Shown piece by piece: positions 22,985-33,275 of a stretch of DNA of 64,000 nt (its first letter is position 1; the number at the start of each line of letters is the position of its first letter). The DNA comes from Hofstenia miamia (Eukaryota > Xenacoelomorpha > Acoela). Location: contig SCFE01000023.1 of NCBI GenBank assembly GCA_004352715.1, positions 712,210 through 776,209 on the forward strand, written 5' to 3'. Made by a program: the position numbers and the translations under genes. A model generated the notes under the pieces. It was not told where the DNA came from, did not search any database, and saw only the letters and a list, made by a program, of their open reading frames with translations.

Positions 22985-24345
22985 CTACATTCCTTTGAAA
23001 ATGATCTCCTAAATAAATTATTTCTTAGAAATACTTAAGGAGTTTTCTTTAAACCCAAGAAGACTAGTCTAACTACTTCATTTGTTGTTTGTATTGTTTT
23101 CACAATACAAATCCTAGTTTGTCAAATTCTCAGTAAGAATATGTGGAAAAATAGTAACATGTAGTTTTTGTAATAAGAATTTCCACAAGGGATTCCACCA
23201 TTTAGTTACCACCAGTTCTAAGAAGATAAAGGGAACATGTCTTGGATATAAGTATTATTAATTATTATAGCAGTTAGATTGGGTTAGGTTAGGCTGAATT
23301 AGTCCTGTGCTGCTACGATTATCACCCACAGAAATGCATGTCGCTGACATTTAGTCATGGCTAATGAATTATTGCATCAACTAATTTCAATAAATTTAGA
23401 AACCCATCCACCTCATTCCTTCTCACGAGAAGCATGGAAATATTTTATCACAATGGGTTAAAGGGTGAATGACATGTAATTTTTATATACACTTTGTATT
23501 ATTTTAGTAATCAGTTTAATTCTTATTATTGGATATGTTTTGAATGTTTAGTTTGGATTTACTTAAGTTGTTGGCGCATAGGCTTTTGAAATATTTTTTT
23601 ATTTTGATCTTGGAGCTTAATACTGTTTCAAATAAGATATCTTAAGTGATGTTAAATGCATTGAAAATTTCAATTTTTGAAAAAAATATTAAAATTGTAT
23701 TTGCTGTTTTTATGCCTATGCATCTTTATGCAAATGGGCCGTGGCCAGATTTCGAGAGAGGGTCATATACTGTACTGACTATAGAGGGCCCACTATGGTT
23801 GGCTAATAGGTCAAGAAAAAATTGCCTGCTAGTTCATTGCCAAAAAATGATCTATTTCCAGAGGAAAAACAATTCTTTTTCACTTAATATTAAATGAATA
23901 CAGTAAATTTTGTGTATGAAGATTTATAGAATTTATACACAAAAATGCATCATGCATAGAGCTAATGAATAGTAGTATTTCAATAATTTCATCTGAACTA
24001 CATTTTAATGGAAATAATTGGAAAAATTCTATTAAAGAGACTAAAAACATTAGAACTTTTCTGATAATAATGGCAAATTTTTACAAATTGTAAATCATTT
24101 TCAGAAAACATTTCAAAGATAGCATTCAGAGACGGGTGAAGACCAACAAAATCGTTTGTAAAATCAATCAGTTAGATACTATCAACTTGTTCTCATTCAT
24201 TAATGTTTTCTGACTCATGATTAAGCGAACCCAAGTTCTCATCCAACTCATCTTAGAAAATCATCATTCAGATATTGCAGATGTAGACCATAATTATCAC
24301 TATGATATTATGCTCTTTTTTATCCGCTGATAACGACTGGATAAA
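22985..24345. other. No gene; possible 3' end of the hAT element to the right
   Basis: At 23735 the sequence GGGCCGTGGCCAGATTTCGA resembles the GGCGTGGCCAG-type termini of hAT elements. It could be the low-coordinate end of the minus-strand hAT relic at 24346-27650. The 83-codon frame at 23646-23897 crosses it and is not supported as a gene. Confidence 0.35.
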
Positions 24346-25374
24346 TTATGCAATGTCTATAAAGTTGATTGATAAAGAATCATTGAATATTATTGACAAC
24401 AGTTCCAACTCACAAAGCAAAGATTCGTTATCAAATTCAACACCAAAGCATGATCTCACGCTCTTCTTGTTTACTTCAACAGGTTCTTCTGTAATTACTT
24501 TTAACAAATCTTGTTTCACTTCCATGAAAACTTTGAAGGCAAGCTGCTCAAAACTTTCTTCAAGAGAGTTGATGACAACGTCGATCACTGTAGAATAAAT
24601 GGGCTTGAAATGGGTATGAGCAGTTTCGGGATAATAGGCTTCACTGGAAACGCTTGAATAACCTTCCAAAAACTTCAGGACGTTTTTTTCGTTCCCTTGG
24701 TACTGTTGGTGCTAAAATAAACTAGATAGACCTGTGAAAGAGGCCATCATCCCGCAAACAAAAAGATCAGCTAGTTCTTCCGCGGATTGCTGATATTTGT
24801 TCTTTTTGCAGTGCTTGGGACAATTCTTAGCATGGCCAAAAAGTTTGCGATCCAACTTCAAACCGAGGAGAAGGGAAAATGCTTCTTACAAACATCTATC
24901 TTCGCCTTTCATTCAGGATAAAACTTCTCATCAAAAGCTGCTCTCCATAAAATCATTAATTCTTATAGTAGCCTTGAATTATTTTTTTAAATAGCGTGCT
25001 CGAAACGTCGAACGAGTAACACTTAATTTCTTCACTCTAAAAGTTTGTGATTTATTTCTTCAAATCTTCTCTCGATCCTGTCACCTATCTTACCCAGCAT
25101 TATTTCTTGTTTTGGAGAGTGCTTTGCCAAAAAAACATATTTCACTGACTACAGTACCCATTGCATCTCTAAAAATCAACGAATCATTCATTAAAGATTT
25201 TACAGCAAGAATTAAGGAATATCCTTGACAATGAATTGCAATGGCTTTTGGCTGTTTTTTAGTGATAATAAGAGAAACACCTGAGCGTTTGCATATCATA
25301 TTACTTGAACCATCGTACATTTGACCTGGACAATCTGACAAAGTCAATGAAAATCTAAACAATGCATTTTTAAC
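24346..25374 (-). pseudogene. hAT transposase relic (ZMYM/DUF4371 type), catalytic and C-terminal part
   Basis: Read on the minus strand, the pieces are collinear with this transposase family. From 25374: NALFRFSLTLSDCPGQMYDG then SSNMICKRSGVSL, the 'CRGQCYDGASNM' catalytic-aspartate motif and its continuation through IAIHCQGYSLILAVKSL. Next, across frameshifts, ELMILWRAAFDEKFYPE (about 24930) and LGLKLDRKLFGHAKNC (about 24850). Last, in 24346-24669, a helical block with YYPETAHTHFKPIYSTVID and CFGVEFDNESLLCELELL. The final dimerisation motif is not recognisable. The upstream continuation is at 25896-26047, across an inserted 512-bp segment, and 27196-27650, across a piggyBac insertion. Confidence 0.75.
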
Positions 25375-25886
25375 CATTTTGACTTTGAAGTATTCAAAAG
25401 TTTTTCCAAATTTTCAAAAAATTGTCTCCAAGCAAATTTAGAAATCTTGGGATATAGACACATTTATAAGTAAGTGTGCTTTGCAGTTACTGGTGAAAAT
25501 TTGTTAAAGAAATTATTTCTATACATAAAAATATTAACTGTTTTTGAATGGAAAAGGGGTTTTTAGCAAGAACATTCAAATTCTTCCCATAGCTAGTGTT
25601 CGAACTATAAAGCTATCTAAAGCCGATGGCAGCAGCAGCTTGCCTAGCGTACTTTGTTTTCGGTCAACCTACCACCAAAGTTCCGTCCTGGAGCGCCGTG
25701 CACAAAGTCAGTCGTGAAGTAGGCCCGGGAACTTCTGATTTCGGCAAACTGATTTGTGCAGCCGCTCGTTTTAAGGATAAAAATAAAGGAGGAGACGGTT
25801 TTCTATCCAGTGGTAATTTAAGATTTGAGATTCTTTATTATTTAGTGAGTTATGAGGATTTAAAAATTCTTATGAAAAAAATCACA
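25375..25886. mobile_element. Unclassified 512-bp insertion with 9-bp target duplication
   Basis: ATTTTTAAC occurs at 25366-25374 and again at 25887-25895. Removing one copy with the sequence between joins the two hAT transposase pieces in frame (IVKN followed by ALFRFSL), so the segment is a later insertion. Its centre (about 25620-25800) is clearly richer in G and C than the surroundings. No terminal inverted repeat, internal RNA polymerase III box or coding motif was recognised. A 190-codon plus-strand frame starting at 25626 runs through this segment, antisense to hAT and into the piggyBac element, so it is a chance chimera. A SINE or other short element is possible. Confidence 0.55.
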
Positions 25887-25895
25887 ATTTTTAAC

Positions 25896-26047
25896 AATGC
25901 CTTGGTTAATAGCCTCGATGATAGTTTCACTTCACATGCTATCCAGTTCATAAAAACCAAGAAAATCTGTATTAACTTCCAAGTTCTTATGAACAGTTCT
26001 AATGGAAAATTAAAGCTGTCACCATTAAACATCAGTACTTTCATTAA
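25896..26047 (-). pseudogene. hAT transposase relic, DUF4371 core segment
   Basis: On the minus strand this segment reads VNESTDV, then FSIRTVHKNLEVNTDFLGFY and SETIIEAINQGIVKN, matching the 'VDESTDVS...SIRxVDxxLEVxExFLGFY' region of ZMYM/DUF4371-type hAT transposases. Two stops interrupt it. The first catalytic aspartate position (D of 'VDEST') is asparagine here. Its upstream neighbour in the protein, FPSII, lies at about 27196-27210 on the far side of the piggyBac element. Confidence 0.75.
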
Positions 26048-27191
26048 CCCTAAACACAAAGAGGGGGGCCGAATCGGCCCTCTCTTTTATTTCAAAAGTA
26101 TTAAGGATAAAGTAATGAGCTACGACACAGTGAAAGATAAATTTTTGAACTACATCATTGCCAATTTTCAAAAAAAATATATTTATTCGTTTTGAATTTC
26201 TATGCAAAAATTGTGACGTTACAAATGTTTGGAAAAATATAGGTGAAAAAGAACCTAAATTAATTGAGCATTAAAAATATAAAGAAACAGTTTACTTAGC
26301 TAATATTCTTTCTAGTTATTGTCAAAAACTTATTCTAGCAGGAAAACAGAAATTCTCTCAAGATCAGGCATTATTGCGCAATCATGACAACCATTTTAAG
26401 CACTTAAATGAATGAATAAATTAGAACTAAAGTCTATGAATATTGTTTATTCATGTTTCAAAAATCAAATACGTAACATAATACATATCCTAAGTTCACT
26501 TTCAAGGTCAACGTTAAAAAATTTTTAAGAATATTATAAAATATCACAGCACACAACCACTAGGAATTGACATTTTCAGCTTGGGGCTCAGCATCAATGT
26601 CTCTAATTATTTAGACCACATTTTATATGGTATGCAATCGTATTTAGTCATTATTGTCTTACTGTATTCAAAATATAGCACCAAATGGAAACTTCATAAT
26701 TTTCTTATTTTAGAAATTGGCAATCTGGCCCCTCTCTCAACAAAAGTATGACACTGATTTTCGCCACAGACCCTTGTTTTATAACATAAACTATTTTTTG
26801 GAAGTCAATACAAAACTTATTGACATACTAAAGCATACAAGGGCCATGCCTCCACAAAATTTTTCATCGCTACACTTTTTTTTGACAACCTCAACCCTTA
26901 ACAATGATGACTCAATCAATTTAATTATGTAAATATATCGATATCTATCAAAATATTGAGTATTTTAATGACATGCTGCACCAAAAACTTTTGAATTTTT
27001 TGCTAAAAAGAATTTGTTCAGACCCTCTTTGAAACAAGCCCCAATCAAAAAAATTATTCCTTTTTAACTTTATTTTGTTCCCAGTTTTTACAAAATGTCA
27101 GAAAAAATCAGCTAAAAAATAAATTTCAAGCAAAGTTATGACTAACAAAACAACATGGGGGCCTAATCGCCCCCACTCAGTGCGTTTAGGG
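26048..27191. mobile_element. piggyBac-type non-autonomous element
   Basis: The left end is TTAA (26044-26047) followed by CCCTAAACACAAAGAG. The right end is the inverse, CTCAGTGCGTTTAGGG, followed by TTAT (27192-27195), a TTAA target duplication with one change. Just inside each end is a GC-rich palindromic block (GGGCCGAATCGGCCC at the left, GGGGGCCTAATCGCCCCC at the right). TTAA plus CCCTA termini identify piggyBac. The 1,144-bp interior shows no transposase motifs. It interrupts the hAT transposase relic exactly between FPSII and NESTDV. Confidence 0.8.
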
Positions 27192-27195
27192 TTAT

Positions 27196-27650
27196 CAATA
27201 ATGGAAGGAAACCTGTTTCCACTAATTGTCTCTAGCTTCTTTGTTTGCTTTGCACACATTTACTTCAAATATGTACATTGATGTGATCAGTTATATTTGA
27301 ATCCTTAGTTCCTATTTGAAATAGGCCTTGGGTAAAATCACCATTATCATCCTGCCCTTGCAAATCAATGCCTTGTCGGCCAAGGTAACGCATACATTTG
27401 ACAATCGAAAGAAGGCATTTTCTTTCCAATTGGTTTTGGAGTTGGGTGTCTACGTTTAACAGTTTCGAGGTTAGTAGAACTAATTGACATGAGGTCGTGT
27501 TCTTGTAGCAAAATAGATTTTGGGGGCCTGGGAAACCCCAATGAGCTTTTTTCCAATTTGAAAATCCTCTTGAAATATATAGGCTTGATCCTTGTTCGCT
27601 TGACTCTCCAGATTACAAAGTCTTTTTTTTGCAATGGCAATAGAAACATT
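27196..27650 (-). pseudogene. hAT transposase relic, N-terminal part
   Basis: On the minus strand the pieces run DFQIGKKLIGVSQ (equivalent to the 'GFxNWKKA' start of the TTF/DUF4371 region, about 27560), CLLSIVKCMRYLGRQGIDLQ then GQDDNGDFTQGLFQIGTKD (about 27300-27420; compare 'IRYLARQGLALRG...NFxQLLxLRxxDD'), and KKLETISGNRFPSII up to the piggyBac junction. They sit in different frames, so several indels have accumulated. The two minus-strand frames at 27365-27833 are partial, overlapping views of this relic. Confidence 0.65.
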
Positions 27651-27833
27651 CCATAGCATAAAATGGCAAAAAATGACAAGCATAAAATACAATCGTTCGG
27701 CTGAAAAAAATATTTTTAAGACAGTGTTAATGTAATAAAAAAGACGCATTTTGGAACTATGAATTCCTAAAATATCTCGTCCACTTGTTGTGATTAATTT
27801 TGACTCGGATAGATACATTTTACTTATGGGCAC

Positions 27834-29030
27834 TATACCTAAATTAGAGATCTACAGTGCGGGTTCCATCTCAGTCCGGATTAAATAATGTGGTACCGTT
27901 AACGGGATTCGTTAGTACTCTAAAAATATTTAGGGTTACCTGCAATTCAGTATAGACTTCTGTTTTTTAAGAAATGAATGGATTATTTTGTTTTCTTATT
28001 TTTTGTCAATAACATTTTGAGGTAACAGTAACGTAAGTAGGATTTACGGTACCAGTAGTAAAAAATTTAAACTATACGATATCAGACGGGACTAGAACAA
28101 GATTTTTGTGGTACCAAGTGTTGAGGCTAGATCATTAATTTAAAAAAAATGATAAGATGTAAAATTTTTGAAAATTAATGTTTTTATTGTATTGCCTAAT
28201 GAATAATCTAAGTAAATTCATTCAAATAATACATTAACTTCTTAAGTGCTCAACTACCTTGTTTATGTTCACTAATATATTGTAATGAACGGCCATTAGC
28301 AATACTGCAGAAGTCATTTATTGATAGTCACTCATTGTAAGAATTCTATTTTATACTATTAGCTCAATCAAGTGCAATCAGAGATGATTTAGATACATGG
28401 TCTTAAATATGATAATTACATGTCTCACCTAACCATATGCAGCAACTATTAAGGTTGACATATAAACTATGTTTTTTCAGTGGCGCCGGATGTGGGTGGC
28501 AATCGCTACCCCAATATTCATATTGGGGTACTTGTGCCACCCCAATATCTTAATTCAACATGCTGCCTAAAATGCATGTTAACACATTCTTTAAAGACTT
28601 CTTTTATTGCAAAGTTTCCAATTGATTGAATATTATTGTATAATTATTTTGCGTTGTACAACCATTGAAAAAACGTGTAGGCAATCGCGAATTGTCAGCA
28701 CTCTTTGCCATAGGAGTGCACAGAAGGGAGGGCAGACGGCCACTACCTCCTCCAATCAAGAATAAATAGTAGAAAATGTGATGTTTCAAACTGACTAATG
28801 CTAAACTGGAAACAGTTATTTGTTTTATTCCCAGGAATTTTTAAAAATACTCATAACTCACGAACTAACAAAGAAACCAAAATCTGGGAACTTTGATTTT
28901 GCGAACGATCGCCTCAACTGGATTAAGTGTAGGCAGTATTTCAAAAAAAGCTGCTATCGGCTTTAAGTCCACTGGTATTCTGATTATTAGCAATGGGAAG
29001 AATTTCAAAGAAAACAAATTTTCATTGAAA
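27834..29030. other. No gene; one hAT-end-like motif
   Basis: CAGTGGCGCCGGATGTGGG at 28479 resembles a hAT left terminus, followed by a short mirrored block (CTACCCCAATATTCATATTGGGGTA, quoted in part: CCCCAATATTCATATTGGGG). No right end or transposase was found. Confidence 0.4.
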
Positions 29031-29137
29031 AATACTAAGATAAATCAAGAGGTTTCATTCAAATGCACATAAATGTATTTAATAAAGACTACACATCAAT
29101 ATTTAGAACCAATATTTTAAAAATATTTTTAACCATG
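29031..29137 (+). repeat. Dispersed repeat, copy 1 (about 107 bp)
   Basis: About 107 bp, running from ATACTAAGATAAATCAAGAG to TTTTTAACCATG, recurs at 38470-38576 with only a few differences and in the same orientation. Nothing in it suggests coding. It is probably a fragment of an unrecognised interspersed repeat. Confidence 0.85.
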
Positions 29138-29399
29138 TATAAAATATGGATCAAATATTTTGTAGATTTAATGTCACACTCATCAATTCTTGGAACAGAT
29201 AGTTTATAGGAAATTCTCTTGAATCAAAATCATAGAGAATTGATAATTTCACTTCTACATCTGTAAATATGATAAAATTCCTGTTCAAATTTACAATGTA
29301 AGTTGCAGCAGTGTTAAAAACCAATTATTTAAGCTGATTATATTGAAATGTATAAATTGAAAAATAGTTATTGAACCAAGAACCAAATATAAATTTTCA

Positions 29400-29653
29400 T
29401 AACTAACCTAACCCATACTCGACACACATTTTTACACAAACTCACACACACACGCACAAAATATGTCTCTACCCCATACACACACTCACATATATCACAC
29501 AGACAATTTTTATATGTGCGATAATCTCTATATATACACACATTTTAATATATGTGGGAGAGATGTATAAAAAAATATATAAAATTTAAAAAAAAATATA
29601 CTCTCACACTTTTTTTTTTATTAAATATTTTTCTTAGATAAAAAAAAAATCTA

Positions 29654-29686
<33 letters not shown>
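29400..29686. repeat. Low-complexity CA/TA-rich stretch with (TA)n
   Basis: ACACACAC-rich tracts (about 29430-29550) grade into A-rich sequence and then (TA)n at about 29657-29686, next to the gap. Confidence 0.85.
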
Positions 29687-29793
29687 NNNNNNNNNNNNNN
29701 NNNNNNNNNNNNNNNNNNNNNNNNNNNNNNNNNNNNNNNNNNNNNNNNNNNNNNNNNNNNNNNNNNNNNNNNNNNNNNNNNNNNNNNNNNNNN
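29687..29793. other. Assembly gap, 107 N, inside (TA)n
   Basis: (TA)n on both sides (about 29657-29686 and 29794-29810). From there to 31534 nothing but AT-rich DNA and TA tracts was seen. Confidence 0.95.
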
Positions 29794-31058
29794 ATATATA
29801 TATATATATAGATTTCTGAGGATTTGTTGAAGTATTATAGAAAAATATAGGTAGACTAAAATGTCTAAAAAATAGAGGTGTATCAAAAAATCAATATTTT
29901 AAATATACAAATAACATGGTGCTTTATGTGCAGTTAGATCACATACATAATTCATAAGAAAAAGCCTAGCATTAAGTCATTACGTAGATCTAAATATAAA
30001 TAATTAAAATATATTGGTGAGTAAAAATACAAAATTTTGCCTCCACAATGTTGAATCGCTTCCGGCGTCTCTGTGTTTCTCGTTGGCTGTAGGCACTAGT
30101 ACACTAATAAATTTGAAATTTGCGCTTCATTTTGATGAATCATGGTAATTATAGAGTAAGGCAACAAAATATATAAAAATACCTTGGTTTGCAATAATAT
30201 TGCTACGTACATTATTTATATTCAGGATATTCAAATTTTAATGGTTAAATAAATCATTTCTATGCATAAAGCTTAATTATGTGAAATCCTATAATATAAA
30301 TGAGGCCATCTATACACCTACAATAATGGACTCGATTTTGTTGTGATTCTATACACTCTTTTGCATTAGGTGTTACCATGCTTTGAATGGGATTTCAATA
30401 TTAAATGTTTAATTAAAGAGTGTCATATGCTAAAATTGTGAATATAAATCATTTTACCAATGTATGATGACCACATATATTAGTTCATAAAGTTTTTGAA
30501 TACTTCTCTAAGTGGTAGTAATAGCCATTTATTGATTTTTGTGAATCTATGCAAAATCAAGTAATTTTCTTGGTTATGACCCTGTAGATGTACATTTTAA
30601 AATGTTTTTTTAACAATTTGCTTAGACTATAATATGACATAATTCAGTAATAATTGATATGGAAGCACTGCAAAACTTATTCAAATCGGCATTTTGAAAA
30701 AGTTTATCACTTTATTGAGATATTGAGAGATTCATTTTTATGAAATGCTCATATATTTTTATTTTAATAAACACTTAATTAAGAGGCTCCTCTAAAATTG
30801 AGGCTAGACTTTCCTTTAATGTGTTTCTTCAATTTACTTATTTTCTTATGTAAATCAAACTTCATCAAACGACTAATTCAATTAGTTCCTACTTAGTACC
30901 GTAATCATGCTTCTTGTTTTGTTCCTTTGAATATTATGATGGTAATTGATAGCAATCAACTTCTACATACGAAAATCATGTGGTTTTCGACTTTTGGTGA
31001 CTCTACAATAGCATGTTCTTGGCATTCCTTGAGTGATTTTCTTTGTAGATTTCTGTCG

Positions 31059-31059
<1 letters not shown>

Positions 31060-31106
<47 letters not shown>
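31060..31106. repeat. (TA)n microsatellite, slightly interrupted
   Basis: About 23 TA units with one AAA interruption near 31086. Confidence 0.95.
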
Positions 31107-31534
31107 ATATTTTATATTTAATGACTATAGTAACTCAAAAGTTCAACGTTCCGGTAATCATCAGAATGTACTAGAACACTAAAGCAGATGGAAGAATGAT
31201 AAACTTAGGCATAATCGCATACATAATACTATCAAAATGTACTAAACCGTAACCGCAGTTACAAAACTCTAGTAATTCATTTCATGGTTTTTATAAATTC
31301 CTGGTGTTTTATATCCAATTAGGTTGCGCTTCAATAAAATAGCCAAGAACTGGAAACACATATTTCAAATACTGAATTAACAGATTTGTGTGTTTACCAC
31401 TCATGTCTTAACTTGTTTTTATTTCTGATCCATGTTACATTTTAGTAGTCTCTAGTTATGAACACGATGCAAATATTAGCCTACAAACAACATTTGCATT
31501 TGGTTCTAAGTTTTCCAAATATATATATATATAT

Positions 31535-32025
31535 AATAATAAACGCATAAGAAAATCATATTCAAGATACAACTATTCTACAAAGATATTGATCAAAGAA
31601 CAGAAAAAAAGTAGCAAATTTTCCAGATAAATAATTAAAATTGATGGTTAGAATACAATGAAACGAAGGAAAAAGAAACAAAGTAACAATGTGGTGATTG
31701 ACTTGGTGGACACAAATTTGCAGACAAGCACAGGGCTCACGAAGCAATTTGCAAATCTAACGTTATCACCAACACAACCTAGAGGAGCAGCCTCTGCTGG
31801 CCTGAGATGTCCCGTTGAAAATTGTGCCAATTTGTTAATGGTGTAATCCAGCACCTTGAGCGACATACCAAAGGTGTTATTCCGGGTTCCGTTCCCAGAG
31901 ATTGGCGACAATAAATATGTGTGTAATTGTGGCAAATTACTGTCAAAAAGGTCACGTTACTCACACAATCAGAGATGCCACGCACATGCTAGGTTGATGG
32001 AAGCTCCTAATACTGATCTGCCAAC
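31535..32025 (+). mobile_element. Non-LTR retrotransposon, copy 1, 5' fragment
   Basis: It matches the first roughly 510 bp of the copy starting at 33276, at roughly 90% by eye. It begins AATAATAAACGCATAAG directly after a (TA)n tract (31519-31534). The frame opens at ATG 31658 (MKRRKKKQSNNVVIDLV), a start lost in copy 2. The zinc-finger region has been damaged by small deletions around 31826-31835 and 31908-31911 that remove bases present in copy 2. The copy stops at a 10-N gap (32026-32035); what follows (to 33275) is not retrotransposon sequence, so the rest was deleted or lost in assembly. Confidence 0.85.
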
Positions 32026-32035
32026 NNNNNNNNNN

Positions 32036-33275
32036 ATGCAACACACATCAAGTATTTGCTTTAACTGACAAAACCTTTAGTTTGAACTTTAATAAATGAA
32101 CATATATTAAACAGTTGAGTGATAAACTGATATAACTGGGCCAATGTCATCTTCTTCTGAACCACTTGCTCCATTCAGTTATTTTGAGTTAACTGGGTCA
32201 TGGTCATACAGTCTTAAAAATTTACCACTGACATATTCCCATCTTGAACCAGTATTAAGCCACCATTTGTTTCTACTTTCTACTGTTTATTGGCAGTAAG
32301 TTAATTCGACAAAAAAACTACAATATAATTATACAGTATATTGATTTTCAAAGAAATATTTTTTATGGCTAAAGTTCAAAGTTCAGAGAAGAATTTGAGT
32401 TTGAATTTTTTAAAGTAATAATATTAATAACCAAGAATATAGAAATGATAGGCTTCCATCCTTAATATGTTTCTGAAAAAACATACAAATATAAGTCATT
32501 GAACTCTAATGCTTAAAGTGTTTTCGTAATGAGTCATGGTAGCTTTGATTTCAAACAGAAATGGAGGTAAAATGAAGTCAATTTAATTTCAAAATAATTT
32601 TCCATCTACACTACTAAATTCATCCACTAGAGGGCTAATAAATCTTAAATTCAATTTCGTGTAATGTAAGGAGGAAGTGCTGTGAGGAGTTTTTTCATAT
32701 GTAGGCTATATTTCAAAAAAGAAGTGGTATAAAAAGTAATTTTTTATTTGAAATTATCATACATTAAATAAGAGGATAATAGTTTAAAAGCTTTCCTTGC
32801 AATAAATTGTTAAAGATATTTAGAATTACAAAATTCAATAACTTTTAAATTTTTTCATTGGGCACAATTGGAAATCCCACTTTCCAACTTGCCAGTCTGC
32901 ACCTGATTCAGAATATTTCGTAGAAGTAAAAAAATAGAAAAAAGCAATGCTTAGTTTGTGACTTTTTGGAAAAACAATTTGATTTTTAATGAATTTTTCA
33001 TTTTATGCAATTTAGATGTAAGCTTTAAATGCAAACTTGGCCTTACTATCTTTCTTTGTAGTTATTGCAAATGCCTGAAAGTCATTCAATGTAATTGGTT
33101 TTTTGAACTGATTTAAGTTTGAGTTATTAAACTGCAATTATTGTAACATTGGTCACTGCTGGTTGTTATTTATTGGCCAGCCTAGTGTTTTCTCATGTCT
33201 AGTGTTTTCATGTCATGTTTGTAAAGATGTTAATATCTAAATTGTATATAATGGTTGGAACCATGACGCTTGTGG
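32036..33275. other. AT-rich spacer, no gene
   Basis: About 1.2 kb between the two retrotransposon copies with no recognisable coding, repeat or regulatory structure. Confidence 0.5.

Noticed and set aside
23280-23300. GGTTAGGTTAGG as a telomere-like repeat
   Set aside because: Only two units, well within chance.
25626-26195. 189-codon plus-strand frame beginning MAAAACLAYFVFG
   Set aside because: It crosses the 512-bp insertion, runs antisense through the hAT relic and enters the piggyBac element, so it is a chance chimera.
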